From positions 124,001 through 188,000 of the forward strand of contig CP060294.1 in the NCBI GenBank assembly GCA_014302835.1: a stretch of 64,000 nt of DNA, written 5' to 3'. The position numbers were made by a program, and so were the translations under genes. Source of the stretch: Pedobacter sp. PAMC26386. Its GTDB lineage: Bacteria; Bacteroidota; Bacteroidia; Sphingobacteriales; Sphingobacteriaceae. The notes beneath the pieces were generated by a model. It was not told the DNA's origin, ran no database searches, and saw nothing but the letters and a program-made list of their open reading frames with translations. Shown here in pieces: positions 53,795-62,941 of the stretch; position 1 is the stretch's first letter, and the number at the start of each line of letters is the position of its first letter.

Positions 53795-53885
53795 TCCGGA
53801 CTTTCTCCAGACTTGATTCGGCTCGAATCGAATGATGGATGAAGAATGTCCAAACCATGTCCGAATGATCTCCGAACGAAGTCCC
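53795..53885. repeat. Second 11-bp periodic element
   Basis: TCC triplets begin at 53795, 53806, 53849, 53860, 53871 and 53882, with TTC/TCG at 53817 and 53828, giving an 11-base period with one 1-base phase slip. Units read like TCCGAATGATC and TCCGAACGAAG. Compare the array at 483-581. It lies between the thioredoxin-like gene and the convergent membrane protein. Confidence 0.7.
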
Positions 53886-53908
53886 TTTACTTACTGTTTT
53901 TCAGTTGG

Positions 53909-54907
53909 TTACAAACTGTTGTTTTCTACTGTTTTTTCACGTTTACGAGAGGCCATAGTAGCGCCAATACTTGCACTTATTGCACCCAAAACTAAACCAA
54001 TAAAAGCGGAGATTGCTAGTTTAGAAAGACCTGAAGTTATAGCATCACCTACCTTTTTAGCTTTTTCTATAGCTTGATCTTTAGCTTGTTTTACCTTTTC
54101 TTTAGTTGTTTTAATTGTGCTAACCCAATTGTCAACAATTTTTTCGGATTCTACTTTAGATTTGCCAGTTCTGCTGCTTACTACATTAACCAATGCATCA
54201 CGGTCAGCCGACTCAAACGCGGCATCGCCACTATTAAACAATTTTGAAACCAAAGAATCCAGTTTCTGTTGGGCTAACTGAGGATTTTCTAAAACTGATT
54301 TTCCAGTGTTTTCTGCTTTACCGGCTGCTTGCTGTGCTTTGTTTTTCAGGTTTTCAGGTTGTAAATCTTTTTTGCCAGTTTGTTTTAACAACAATTCTGC
54401 TTCTTCTTTCATTTTTTCAATAGAACCGCCATCCATATGGTCTTTAATCAGGCTACCAGCTTCCGGAGCAATATTTTTAATGCCTGCTCCTGCAATTGAA
54501 AATCCTTTACCAATCACTGAGCCTACGCCACTAACAATATTGCCAACTGATAGTGCTGTTACATAAATATTCAGGAAAGTAAACAAACACCAGACAATCA
54601 AACCATGCAGCACTATGTCAGTCTTCTGTATTTGGTTAGAAAGCCAGCCAGCTACCCATCCGCCAGAAAATAATGAGATTAATAAGCTGATAATCAGCCA
54701 GATTATTGTGCCTGTGCCTAAGCCACTAAAAGGAGTTGAGTCTTCTACAGGATTGATACTTCCAAAGCCAATACTAAGGCCTAATAAACTCAATAATAAT
54801 TGAACAGCAATAGCAATAAATACACCCGCAAATACTGCGGTCCAGGATAAACGATTCATAAACCCCAGTGGAGATTGCACAGGTATTGTTTGAACAGATT
54901 TAATCAT
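53909..54907 (-). CDS. Membrane protein with helical cytoplasmic or periplasmic insert
   Basis: The 332-aa protein has three hydrophobic segments in its first third (about 20-45, 68-90 and 100-125), a long Lys/Glu-rich helical middle (about 150-290, with ELLLKQTGKKDLQPENLK and KEKVKQAKDQAIEKAKKVG) and one last helix (about 295-318, ISAFIGLVLGAISASIGATM). I do not recognise the family. Its gene has a 3' end close to the 11-bp repeat. Confidence 0.75.
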   Translation of the reverse strand: MIKSVQTIPVQSPLGFMNRLSWTAVFAGVFIAIAVQLLLSLLGLSIGFGSINPVEDSTPFSGLGTGTIIWLIISLLISLFSGGWVAGWLSNQIQKTDIVLHGLIVWCLFTFLNIYVTALSVGNIVSGVGSVIGKGFSIAGAGIKNIAPEAGSLIKDHMDGGSIEKMKEEAELLLKQTGKKDLQPENLKNKAQQAAGKAENTGKSVLENPQLAQQKLDSLVSKLFNSGDAAFESADRDALVNVVSSRTGKSKVESEKIVDNWVSTIKTTKEKVKQAKDQAIEKAKKVGDAITSGLSKLAISAFIGLVLGAISASIGATMASRKREKTVENNSL

Positions 54908-55064
54908 AATTTTTGTTTTTTAATAAATAAATAGATAGTTGTTTACACCTAAAGAGCTTGAAACGCTCATTTTCTTTAGTTACTGACAGACAACATTATA
55001 GTTGTGATAATGTTTGAAGGTTCTCAAACAAATAGGGAATGTCAGTACAAGTTTATATGTTTAC

Positions 55065-55259
55065 ATGATGGAAGTTAAACTTGACAAAACCACGCTGCCG
55101 CAACATGGACAGCAAGTAGTATTTCAGACGTTTATTGATGAGGAATATGGAACCTGGCAAGAGGGGATTTATAATGCAAAAGACGAATATATACGTATCT
55201 CCGCAGGTAATATTTATGACATGTGGGGAGACGTTATCAGGTGGGAACCGTCAGCTTAG
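55065..55259 (+). CDS. Small hypothetical protein
   Basis: ATG 55065 (MMEVKLDKTTLPQHGQQVVF) is used because an upstream TTG at 55014 is unlikely. The 64-aa product is soluble and beta-rich (FIDEEYGTWQEGIYNAKDEY, ending WEPSA). I do not recognise it. A terminator lies 150 bp downstream. Confidence 0.6.
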   Translation: MMEVKLDKTTLPQHGQQVVFQTFIDEEYGTWQEGIYNAKDEYIRISAGNIYDMWGDVIRWEPSA

Positions 55260-55408
55260 GTACTTTTGCTCCGAAAGTTTGTTCACTATCCTGAAAGGAT
55301 AAAATTAACTCAACTTAAAAAGCGGGAACTTGGCCGAAGAGCTATTGCATATAACCAATCTAATTTTCGCTTTACCAATAAATAAACATTAATGTTGTGA
55401 AAAAATAC

Positions 55409-55438
55409 AGCCACCATAACTCTATGGTGGCTTTTTTT
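55409..55438 (+). terminator. Rho-independent terminator before the PKS leader
   Basis: Perfect 10-bp arms AGCCACCATA (55409-55418) and TATGGTGGCT (55423-55432) with a 4-nt loop are followed by TTTTTT. Confidence 0.85.
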
Positions 55439-55873
55439 ATGATTAATGTATTCATTTTTAGGGTTTTACTATTTATGTTTGACTCTTGTTTCTCTACTCT
55501 TGTACGGAGTACACAGCGTCGGTTGATTGCTGACTAACAGTCATTCGCTTAATTTCGTTTCATTTTGTTTGATTAAGATTTTGGTTTTTATTTCTTTCAT
55601 GTTATTATATCATGAATAAATAATACCTGTTTTATTCTTTTTGTTCATTCCTCTTTCTGAGGCAGAAACCTATGCACAGAGTCGTAATTTTGTTTTATTG
55701 AAAGAATTAAGACTCACCTCGATTATTGTTTTTTCGATTAGGCTAAAATATTAGCTTCATTATAACTTTTAAGGCGATTGCCGAGGTGTATTCTTTGACA
55801 TACTATTTTTTTTGTAATTGATGTTTTTGACAGAATAATATCTATAAAGTTTAATATTTATCTACCTAATGAT
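55439..55873. other. Long non-coding leader upstream of the PKS gene
   Basis: No gene is visible. The stretch is AT-rich and contains the promoter of the PKS cluster, but I cannot point to a convincing -33/-7 pair. Its length leaves room for a regulatory element. Confidence 0.5.
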
Positions 55874-58800
55874 ATGGAAAATCTTAAGATAATCGGAATA
55901 ACCCCATTTGAGAAGCCAGATACCGAACTTGCAATTGCTTTAAAAAAAGCGGGAGTTTTTCCTGTGCTGAACCTTGGATACAGACAGTCTGATGCGATTC
56001 AGGCTATGAATAAATTAGTGCAAAGTGGTGTGACAGATTTTGGAATATGTTTTCCTTCTTCTGATTTTACCTCAATCGAAATACCTGAGCAGGTGAGCTT
56101 GGTTATTATACCACATGGTATAGAAGTTCAGTGTAAACCAGGAGTTAAACTGATTCGCCAGGTTTATGATATTGAATCGGCAAGGCAGGCGAAAGCGGCA
56201 TCGGCTGATGGAATTATTGTTAAAGGTAACGAAGGTGCAGGTAGAGTTGGACAAGAATCTTCCTTCGTTTTGTTTCAACGGATTATAAAGGAAATTAAAG
56301 ATGTACCTGTTTGGGTACAGGGTGGGGTAGGTGTTCATACTGCTGCTGCTTTACTGGCTCAGGGTGCTGCGGGAATAATTCTTGATAGCCAGTTAGTCTT
56401 ATTTCCAGAGTGCGGTGCACCAAAAGCAATTAAAGATATTTGTGCCAAGTTGAGTGGTACAGAAACGAAGTTAGTGGACAACTGTCGTATTTTATCTCGC
56501 CCAAATTCACCAGTAATTGCACATAATATATCATCTAAAGAACTTACCGCCTATTTTAATGATTTCGATCTGGAAAAGAGCTATCTTCCATTAGGGCAGG
56601 ATATTTCTTTAGCGATTGATCTTTTTAGCAGGTATAAGAAGCTAGATAAACTTGTATTTGGTTTCATGGAGGCTATTTACGGGCATCTAAACCAGGCAAA
56701 ATCATTAAATGTAATCAGTCCTGAAAATCCACTGGCTAAAGAATTGAACTTGTTGTATCCTATTGCACAGGGCCCAATGACAAGAGTAAGTGATGTGGCA
56801 CAGTTTGCTGATGCCGTTTCTGGCGCAGGTGCTTTATCTTTTATTGCCTTATCCTTATTAAGAGGAGAAACAGCAAAAAATCTGATTAAAGAAACAAAAA
56901 GACTTGCCGGTACTAAAACCTGGGGGGTAGGTATACTTGGTTTTGCACCGCAAGAATTACGTGACGAGCAGATGCAGTATATTCTGGAAGAAAAACCACC
57001 AGTAGTACTCATTGCGGGTGGTCGTCCTTCGCAGGCTAAACCTCTCGAAAAAGCAGGTATAAAAACATTCCTGCATGTGCCCTCGGCATCCCTGTTAGAT
57101 ATGTTTTTAAAAGAAGGAGCCAGAAGATTTGTCTTTGAAGGAAGAGAATGTGGCGGTCACGTTGGTCCGCTGTCAAGTATGGTACTTTGGGAAAAACAAA
57201 TTGAACGTTTGCTGAAAGAAGATAACCCGGAGCAGATCAGTGTGTTTTTCGCGGGAGGTATCCACGATGCTTTCTCTGCTGCATTCATCGCTATTATGGC
57301 AGCTCCTTTGGCTGCAAGAGGTGTAAAAGTTGGGGTACTGATGGGAACTGCTTATTTATATACGAAAGAAGCAGTAAGCACTGGAGCTATTCAGAATAAG
57401 TTTCAGGAACAGGCTGTAAATGCCAGTGATACAATCTTATTGGAGACGGCCCCTGGTCATGAAACCAGGTGTCTTAAATCGCCGTTTTCTGATTTCTTCA
57501 GTGAAGAAAAAGAGAAATTTCAACAAGCAGGGATTGATAAAAAAGAGATCTGGGCAAAACTAGAAACGTTGAATGTAGGACGTTTAAGAATTGCGGCCAA
57601 AGGGATAGAACGCAGAGGGGATGAGCTGGTTACCATTAATGAGACCGAACAATTGACCTTAGGGATGTATATGATTGGCCAGGTTGCTGCTATGCAAAAT
57701 AAAGTAGTTTCACTGCTTGATCTGCATCAGGATGTAGCAGAAGGTAATTACAAGCATATCCAGAATGCAGTACTTTCTTCACCCCCAGAAAAAACAGGAA
57801 AATCTCTCGATATCGCTGTAGTAGGTATGGCTTGTATTTTTCCAGGAGCTAAAAATATCGAAGAATACTGGCGCAATATTATTCTAGGGAAAGACAGTGT
57901 AACTGAAGTTCCAGATGAGCGCTGGAATAAAGAATTATATTATAATCCGGAATCTACGGCAGGAGATATGTCACATTCTAAATGGGGTGGCTTTATTCCG
58001 AAAATAGATTTTGATCCGCTTGAATTTGGTATTCCTCCACAGTCACTTGCCGCGATTGAACCCACACAGTTATTAACGCTGATGGTGGCTAAACAGGCAA
58101 TGGAAAATGCAGGTTACCAGGATGGTGGATTTGATCAGGAAAATGTATCTGTAATTATAGGTGCGGAGGGTGGTAATGATTTGGCCAACAGCTACGGATT
58201 CAGATGTTACTATAAACAGGTATTTGGAGAAATGCCGGCTGAGATAGATCAGGCATTGCCAAAAATGACAGAAGATTCATTTCCGGGTATTCTGGCCAAT
58301 GTAATTTCAGGAAGAGTTGCCAATAGGTTAAACTTAGGTGGCCGTAACTTTACGGTTGATGCGGCCTGTGCATCATCTCTTGCCGCTGTTGATCTGGCCT
58401 GCCAGGAATTGTTTCTTGGAAAGTCTGATATGGTACTTGCAGGTGGTGCCGATTTACACAATGGAATCAATGATTATCTGATGTTTTCGAGTACTCACGC
58501 ACTTTCCCGCAAAGGTAGATGTGCAACTTTTGATGCTGAGGCAGATGGAATTGCACTGGGTGAGGGAATTGCAATGGTGGTTTTAAAAAGACATGAAGAT
58601 GCACTGAGAGATGGGGATACCATTTATTCAGTGATCAAAGGTGTTGGTGGTTCCAGTGATGGTAAAAGCTTAGGTTTAACTGCACCACGTAAAAATGGAC
58701 AGGTGCAGGCACTGGAACGTGCTTATGATCAGGCTGGTATTACACCGTCAGTGGTTGGGCTGGTTGAAGCCCATGGAACAGGTACCGTTGTTGGTGACCG

Positions 58801-61800
58801 AACAGAGCTTAGCGCTTTGACAGATAAATTTATACAATCCGGAGCCATTGTCGGCCAGTCACATCTCGGGTCTGTAAAAACACAGATCGGGCACACTAAA
58901 TGTGCTGCAGGTTTAGCTGGTTTGATTAAAGCCTCATTAGCCGTTTACCATGGTATCAAACCGCCAACTATCCATTTAAATAATCCAAACAGTTATTATA
59001 ATGCTAAAACAAGTCCTTTTGCTTTTCATACAGAAGCGGGATTGTGGATGGAAGACAAACGTTATGCTGGAGTTAGTGCATTTGGTTTTGGTGGAACGAA
59101 TTTCCATGCTGTGCTAGAGAATAGTAACCCGGTAAATAACCAGGTACCAACTTTGAAATCATGGCCATCAGAGCTTTTTGTTTTCAGAGGTGATACTTAT
59201 GAAGAAGCAAAATCTAAATTAATAGCAGTCAAAACGTTATTGGATAGCAATGCCCAGATCGATTTAAAAGATATCGCCTATAGTCTGGCAGTAGCTGATA
59301 GCAAACCGGTACAGTTGTGTATTGTTGCAGATCGTGCAGAAGACTTGAATATGAAGGTTGAACTCACGCTGTCAGGAATCGAAAGCAAAGATACTTATGC
59401 TACTAAACAAAGAGATGGTAAAGTAGTTTTCCTATTTCCTGGACAAGGAAGCCAGCGTATCAATATGGCGAGAGATCTTTTTGTCATCTTCCCGGCTATG
59501 CGGAATTTATTAAAAGACCTGCCGGAATATGAAAAAGTGTTATTCCCTAATACGGTGTTTGATGCTGCTTTACAGAAAGAACAAAAGGAAAATATTAAAG
59601 ATACCCGTATGGCACAGCCCTTACTGGGAATTGTGAACCTGGCTATTGCGAATTTCTTAAGAACGCTTGGCATTGTACCTGATATGGTTGCAGGACATAG
59701 TTATGGAGAGCTGCCAGCTTTATGTTTTGCTGGAGCTTTTGCCGAAGATAAACTAGTAGAACTAAGTTCAGCGAGAGCAAAAGCTATTCTGGATGCTGTT
59801 GAAGGTGGCGATACCGGTGCTATGGTTGCTGTGAATGCCAAACAAGAAGATTTGCTCAAAGTTATTTCAGGTTTAAATGATATTTATGCTGTTAACTATA
59901 ATTCACCAATACAATGTGTACTGGCAGGATCAACAACAGCTATCCAGCATTTAATGGAGGTGCTTAAAACAGCGAAAATATCTTTCAGACAATTGGAAGT
60001 TGCCTGTGCATTCCATAGTCCTTTGGTTGTTAAATCAAAAGAACTTTACCAGCAAGTTCTTGAAGGTGTACAGTTTAATGACCTGAGTTTACCTGTATGG
60101 TCAAATACAACAGCACAGGAATATCCTTTACAAGCCGACCAGATTAAAGAAAGATTGACGGATCACCTGATCAAACCGGTGAAATTTGTAGACCAGGTGC
60201 AGGAAATGTATGCTGCTGGGGCAAGAATCTTTATAGAAGTAGGTCCAGGCAAGGTTTTATCTGGTTTAACCAAAGCTTGTTTAGGAAAAGAAGAGCTTTT
60301 GATGCATGCAGAAGATAACGGTCAGAATAAACTGACTCATCTGTTATGTATGCTCGCAACTTACATCTCTACAGGACGTGATATCCATATTGAAAAACTA
60401 TTCGAAGGCCGCGGCGCAAGATTATTAAATCTTAATGAACCGGCATTGTATAAAAAAAGCCCTACAGTCTGGTTCGTCAATGGCCAGCATGCAATTCCTT
60501 CGAATGGGAAATTGCCAGCAAATGGGGCATTACCTATTATAGAACCTATCCAAATGAAAAATAAAGAATTAAGATCAGAACCTTTACAGGCAGTACAATC
60601 TGCCAGTGACCTGATGATGCAGGAATATTTGAATAGCATGAAATTATTAATTCAGGCACAGCGGGATGTCATGCTTACTTTTCTGGGACAGCACGTTCCA
60701 TTTAACAATGGTCTGGCTGCACCTCAACCTGTTTTTGCGCAATCAACACCTCATGCTGAACGTTTTGTAGCAGCTGCGGCACCTCAATCACTGGCCGTAT
60801 TACCAGCACCACCAGTAGCAGCTGTTCAAGCTGTTGCTCAGCAAAAAGATGTAAAAAAGGCCTTATTGCAGATTGTAAGTGATAAAACCGGGTATCCACA
60901 AGAAATGCTGGGGATGGAAATGGATCTGGAAGCTGATTTGAGTATTGACTCTATCAAACGCCTGGAAATTATAGGTGCTTTACGAACAGAACTGGGTGGC
61001 TTTAGTAGTACACACAGTGAAGATACGGTGATGGAGCAGCTAGCTGGTATAAAAACCTTAAACGGACTGGTCAACTGGATTACTGAAAATGCAGGATCAG
61101 CAATAGTTAGCAATTTAAACACCACAATTAATATAGAAGTTACTGTAAAAGGCAATCAGCCTAAGTTTTCTGCGGAAGAGGTGAGAGCAGCTATCCTGTC
61201 TGTAGTGAGTGAAAAAACAGGTTATCCAGAAGAAATGCTAGGTATGGATCTTGATCTGGAAGCTGATTTGAGTATCGATTCCATTAAAAGAATGGAGATT
61301 ATCGGAGAATTGAAACTGAAAATAGGCTTTAATCAGGAACAGGAGCAGGGCGATGATTTAATGGAGAAACTTGCTGCTATCAAAACCCTGAATGGTTTGG
61401 TTACCTGGATCTCAGAGATAGAATCAGGAACAGATGAAGTACTGACGGAAGCCAAAAAAATCATTGAAGAGGGGGTAAGCGACCAGACCAGTTTAGAAAA
61501 ACTGTCGAGACTAAGGTTTGAGCTTACTCCGGCAGCATTGACAGATATTGAGGCTGCGATCCTTAAGGGACAGCATATTGCAATTACTGATGACGGTAAC
61601 GGACAAGCAACTAAAATTAAAAACCTGTTTAAAAAACATGGCGCACTGGTGACTATCGTTTCTGCCGGAGACGACCTACAAAGCTACCAGGGCTTGATTA
61701 TACTGAATATGTTCACCACGGAAAAGAAATCGGGCATTATAGATCATTTTGAAATGATCAAACAGCTGAATTTTGACTCTGCGAAATGGGTTTATATGAT

Positions 61801-62917
61801 TTCTGATGTCAGGAGTTACCTCGAAGGTAATACAGATGTAGAATTGCTTAGGCTTTATCAAGGATATTCCGGATTCTTCAAAAGTCTGGACAGAGAGTAT
61901 GAAAATACTAAATGCAGAATTGTGAGCCTGGAAACTAAGATGACAGGAGAAGAAATCGCTAATATTACATTAAATGAGATCTTAAACCCCGATACCCCTT
62001 CTGAGATTATCTATCATGGGGATAAAAGACAAGTGATGGAGTTGATTCCTGCCGAATTGATTACTGGTCTGGAAGATTCCCATATTCAACTCGATAAAGA
62101 TGCTGTGGTACTGGTATTAGGCGGTGCACAGGGAATTACAGCAGAGCTGATGATCCACTTTGCAAAAGACTATCCTTGTAATTACATCCTTGTTGGCCGT
62201 TCGGCTGACCCAAAATCAGCTGTTCAGGGCGTAGCGGCATCGCTAAAAACAAAAGATGAAATCAGGGGCTACCTGGTTCAGCAGGGAGAAATTAAAAAAC
62301 CAGCAGAAATAGAACAGGAAACGGCCAGGATTTATAAGAATAATCAGATATTGAATAGTATCGCTATGCTTGAAAATGGTGGTTCTAAAGTATTCTATAA
62401 ATCATTGGATTTGCGGGATGAAAAAAGCCTGGGTCTTTTTGTTGATAGTGTCTATAAAAAATACGGACGCATTGATGGGGTGGTACATGGTGCAGGACTA
62501 TTAGAAGATAAATTATTCCATAGCAAAACATCTGCATCTTTTGAAAGAGTGTTTGATACAAAAGTTACTCCATTAAGAGTATTGGCTGAAAAACTGAGGC
62601 CTGAAACCCAGTTTGTGATTCTGTTTTCGAGTATCGCTTCTGTCTATGGTAACCGTGGACAAACAGATTACGCGGCTGCAAATAGTGTAATGGATAGATA
62701 TGCTTGGGCTTTGAAACAAAAGATTAATGGAAAGGTATTAGCGATTAACTGGGGCCCGTGGAAAGGAGCCGGAATGGTTTCTCCAACCTTAGAAAAAGAA
62801 TATGAAAGAAGGGGTATAGCCCTTATTCCACTACAAGATGGCGCTGAAACTTTCTTAAATGAGCTGAAATATGGCAAAGAAAGCCAGGTACTGATCATGG
62901 CAGGGAATAATTGGTAG
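55874..62917 (+). CDS. Polyketide/PUFA-synthase-like megasynthase: NMO-NMO-KS-AT-ACP-ACP-KR
   Basis: The 2347-aa protein carries two nitronate-monooxygenase-like TIM-barrel domains (about 5-235 and 285-560). The second has GRECGGHVGP with His429; in the first the equivalent reads NEGAGRVGQ, with Arg124. Then come a ketosynthase (about 645-1085; Cys832, His967, His1007), an acyltransferase (about 1180-1500; Ser1276 in GHSYGE), two tandem acyl-carrier domains (Ser1693 and Ser1803, both in LSIDSIKR) and a ketoreductase (about 1850-2347; Tyr2266). No dehydratase or thioesterase is seen. The layout recalls Pfa/secondary-lipid synthases, with a PfaD-like enoyl reductase fused at the front. Confidence 0.92.
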   Translation: MENLKIIGITPFEKPDTELAIALKKAGVFPVLNLGYRQSDAIQAMNKLVQSGVTDFGICFPSSDFTSIEIPEQVSLVIIPHGIEVQCKPGVKLIRQVYDIESARQAKAASADGIIVKGNEGAGRVGQESSFVLFQRIIKEIKDVPVWVQGGVGVHTAAALLAQGAAGIILDSQLVLFPECGAPKAIKDICAKLSGTETKLVDNCRILSRPNSPVIAHNISSKELTAYFNDFDLEKSYLPLGQDISLAIDLFSRYKKLDKLVFGFMEAIYGHLNQAKSLNVISPENPLAKELNLLYPIAQGPMTRVSDVAQFADAVSGAGALSFIALSLLRGETAKNLIKETKRLAGTKTWGVGILGFAPQELRDEQMQYILEEKPPVVLIAGGRPSQAKPLEKAGIKTFLHVPSASLLDMFLKEGARRFVFEGRECGGHVGPLSSMVLWEKQIERLLKEDNPEQISVFFAGGIHDAFSAAFIAIMAAPLAARGVKVGVLMGTAYLYTKEAVSTGAIQNKFQEQAVNASDTILLETAPGHETRCLKSPFSDFFSEEKEKFQQAGIDKKEIWAKLETLNVGRLRIAAKGIERRGDELVTINETEQLTLGMYMIGQVAAMQNKVVSLLDLHQDVAEGNYKHIQNAVLSSPPEKTGKSLDIAVVGMACIFPGAKNIEEYWRNIILGKDSVTEVPDERWNKELYYNPESTAGDMSHSKWGGFIPKIDFDPLEFGIPPQSLAAIEPTQLLTLMVAKQAMENAGYQDGGFDQENVSVIIGAEGGNDLANSYGFRCYYKQVFGEMPAEIDQALPKMTEDSFPGILANVISGRVANRLNLGGRNFTVDAACASSLAAVDLACQELFLGKSDMVLAGGADLHNGINDYLMFSSTHALSRKGRCATFDAEADGIALGEGIAMVVLKRHEDALRDGDTIYSVIKGVGGSSDGKSLGLTAPRKNGQVQALERAYDQAGITPSVVGLVEAHGTGTVVGDRTELSALTDKFIQSGAIVGQSHLGSVKTQIGHTKCAAGLAGLIKASLAVYHGIKPPTIHLNNPNSYYNAKTSPFAFHTEAGLWMEDKRYAGVSAFGFGGTNFHAVLENSNPVNNQVPTLKSWPSELFVFRGDTYEEAKSKLIAVKTLLDSNAQIDLKDIAYSLAVADSKPVQLCIVADRAEDLNMKVELTLSGIESKDTYATKQRDGKVVFLFPGQGSQRINMARDLFVIFPAMRNLLKDLPEYEKVLFPNTVFDAALQKEQKENIKDTRMAQPLLGIVNLAIANFLRTLGIVPDMVAGHSYGELPALCFAGAFAEDKLVELSSARAKAILDAVEGGDTGAMVAVNAKQEDLLKVISGLNDIYAVNYNSPIQCVLAGSTTAIQHLMEVLKTAKISFRQLEVACAFHSPLVVKSKELYQQVLEGVQFNDLSLPVWSNTTAQEYPLQADQIKERLTDHLIKPVKFVDQVQEMYAAGARIFIEVGPGKVLSGLTKACLGKEELLMHAEDNGQNKLTHLLCMLATYISTGRDIHIEKLFEGRGARLLNLNEPALYKKSPTVWFVNGQHAIPSNGKLPANGALPIIEPIQMKNKELRSEPLQAVQSASDLMMQEYLNSMKLLIQAQRDVMLTFLGQHVPFNNGLAAPQPVFAQSTPHAERFVAAAAPQSLAVLPAPPVAAVQAVAQQKDVKKALLQIVSDKTGYPQEMLGMEMDLEADLSIDSIKRLEIIGALRTELGGFSSTHSEDTVMEQLAGIKTLNGLVNWITENAGSAIVSNLNTTINIEVTVKGNQPKFSAEEVRAAILSVVSEKTGYPEEMLGMDLDLEADLSIDSIKRMEIIGELKLKIGFNQEQEQGDDLMEKLAAIKTLNGLVTWISEIESGTDEVLTEAKKIIEEGVSDQTSLEKLSRLRFELTPAALTDIEAAILKGQHIAITDDGNGQATKIKNLFKKHGALVTIVSAGDDLQSYQGLIILNMFTTEKKSGIIDHFEMIKQLNFDSAKWVYMISDVRSYLEGNTDVELLRLYQGYSGFFKSLDREYENTKCRIVSLETKMTGEEIANITLNEILNPDTPSEIIYHGDKRQVMELIPAELITGLEDSHIQLDKDAVVLVLGGAQGITAELMIHFAKDYPCNYILVGRSADPKSAVQGVAASLKTKDEIRGYLVQQGEIKKPAEIEQETARIYKNNQILNSIAMLENGGSKVFYKSLDLRDEKSLGLFVDSVYKKYGRIDGVVHGAGLLEDKLFHSKTSASFERVFDTKVTPLRVLAEKLRPETQFVILFSSIASVYGNRGQTDYAAANSVMDRYAWALKQKINGKVLAINWGPWKGAGMVSPTLEKEYERRGIALIPLQDGAETFLNELKYGKESQVLIMAGNNW

Positions 62918-62941
62918 CTAATTTTTTAAATAATATACCCA

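Noticed and set aside
53795..53885. CRISPR array
   Set aside because: The 11-base period is far too short, there are no spacers of 30 or more bases, and no cas genes are in the window.
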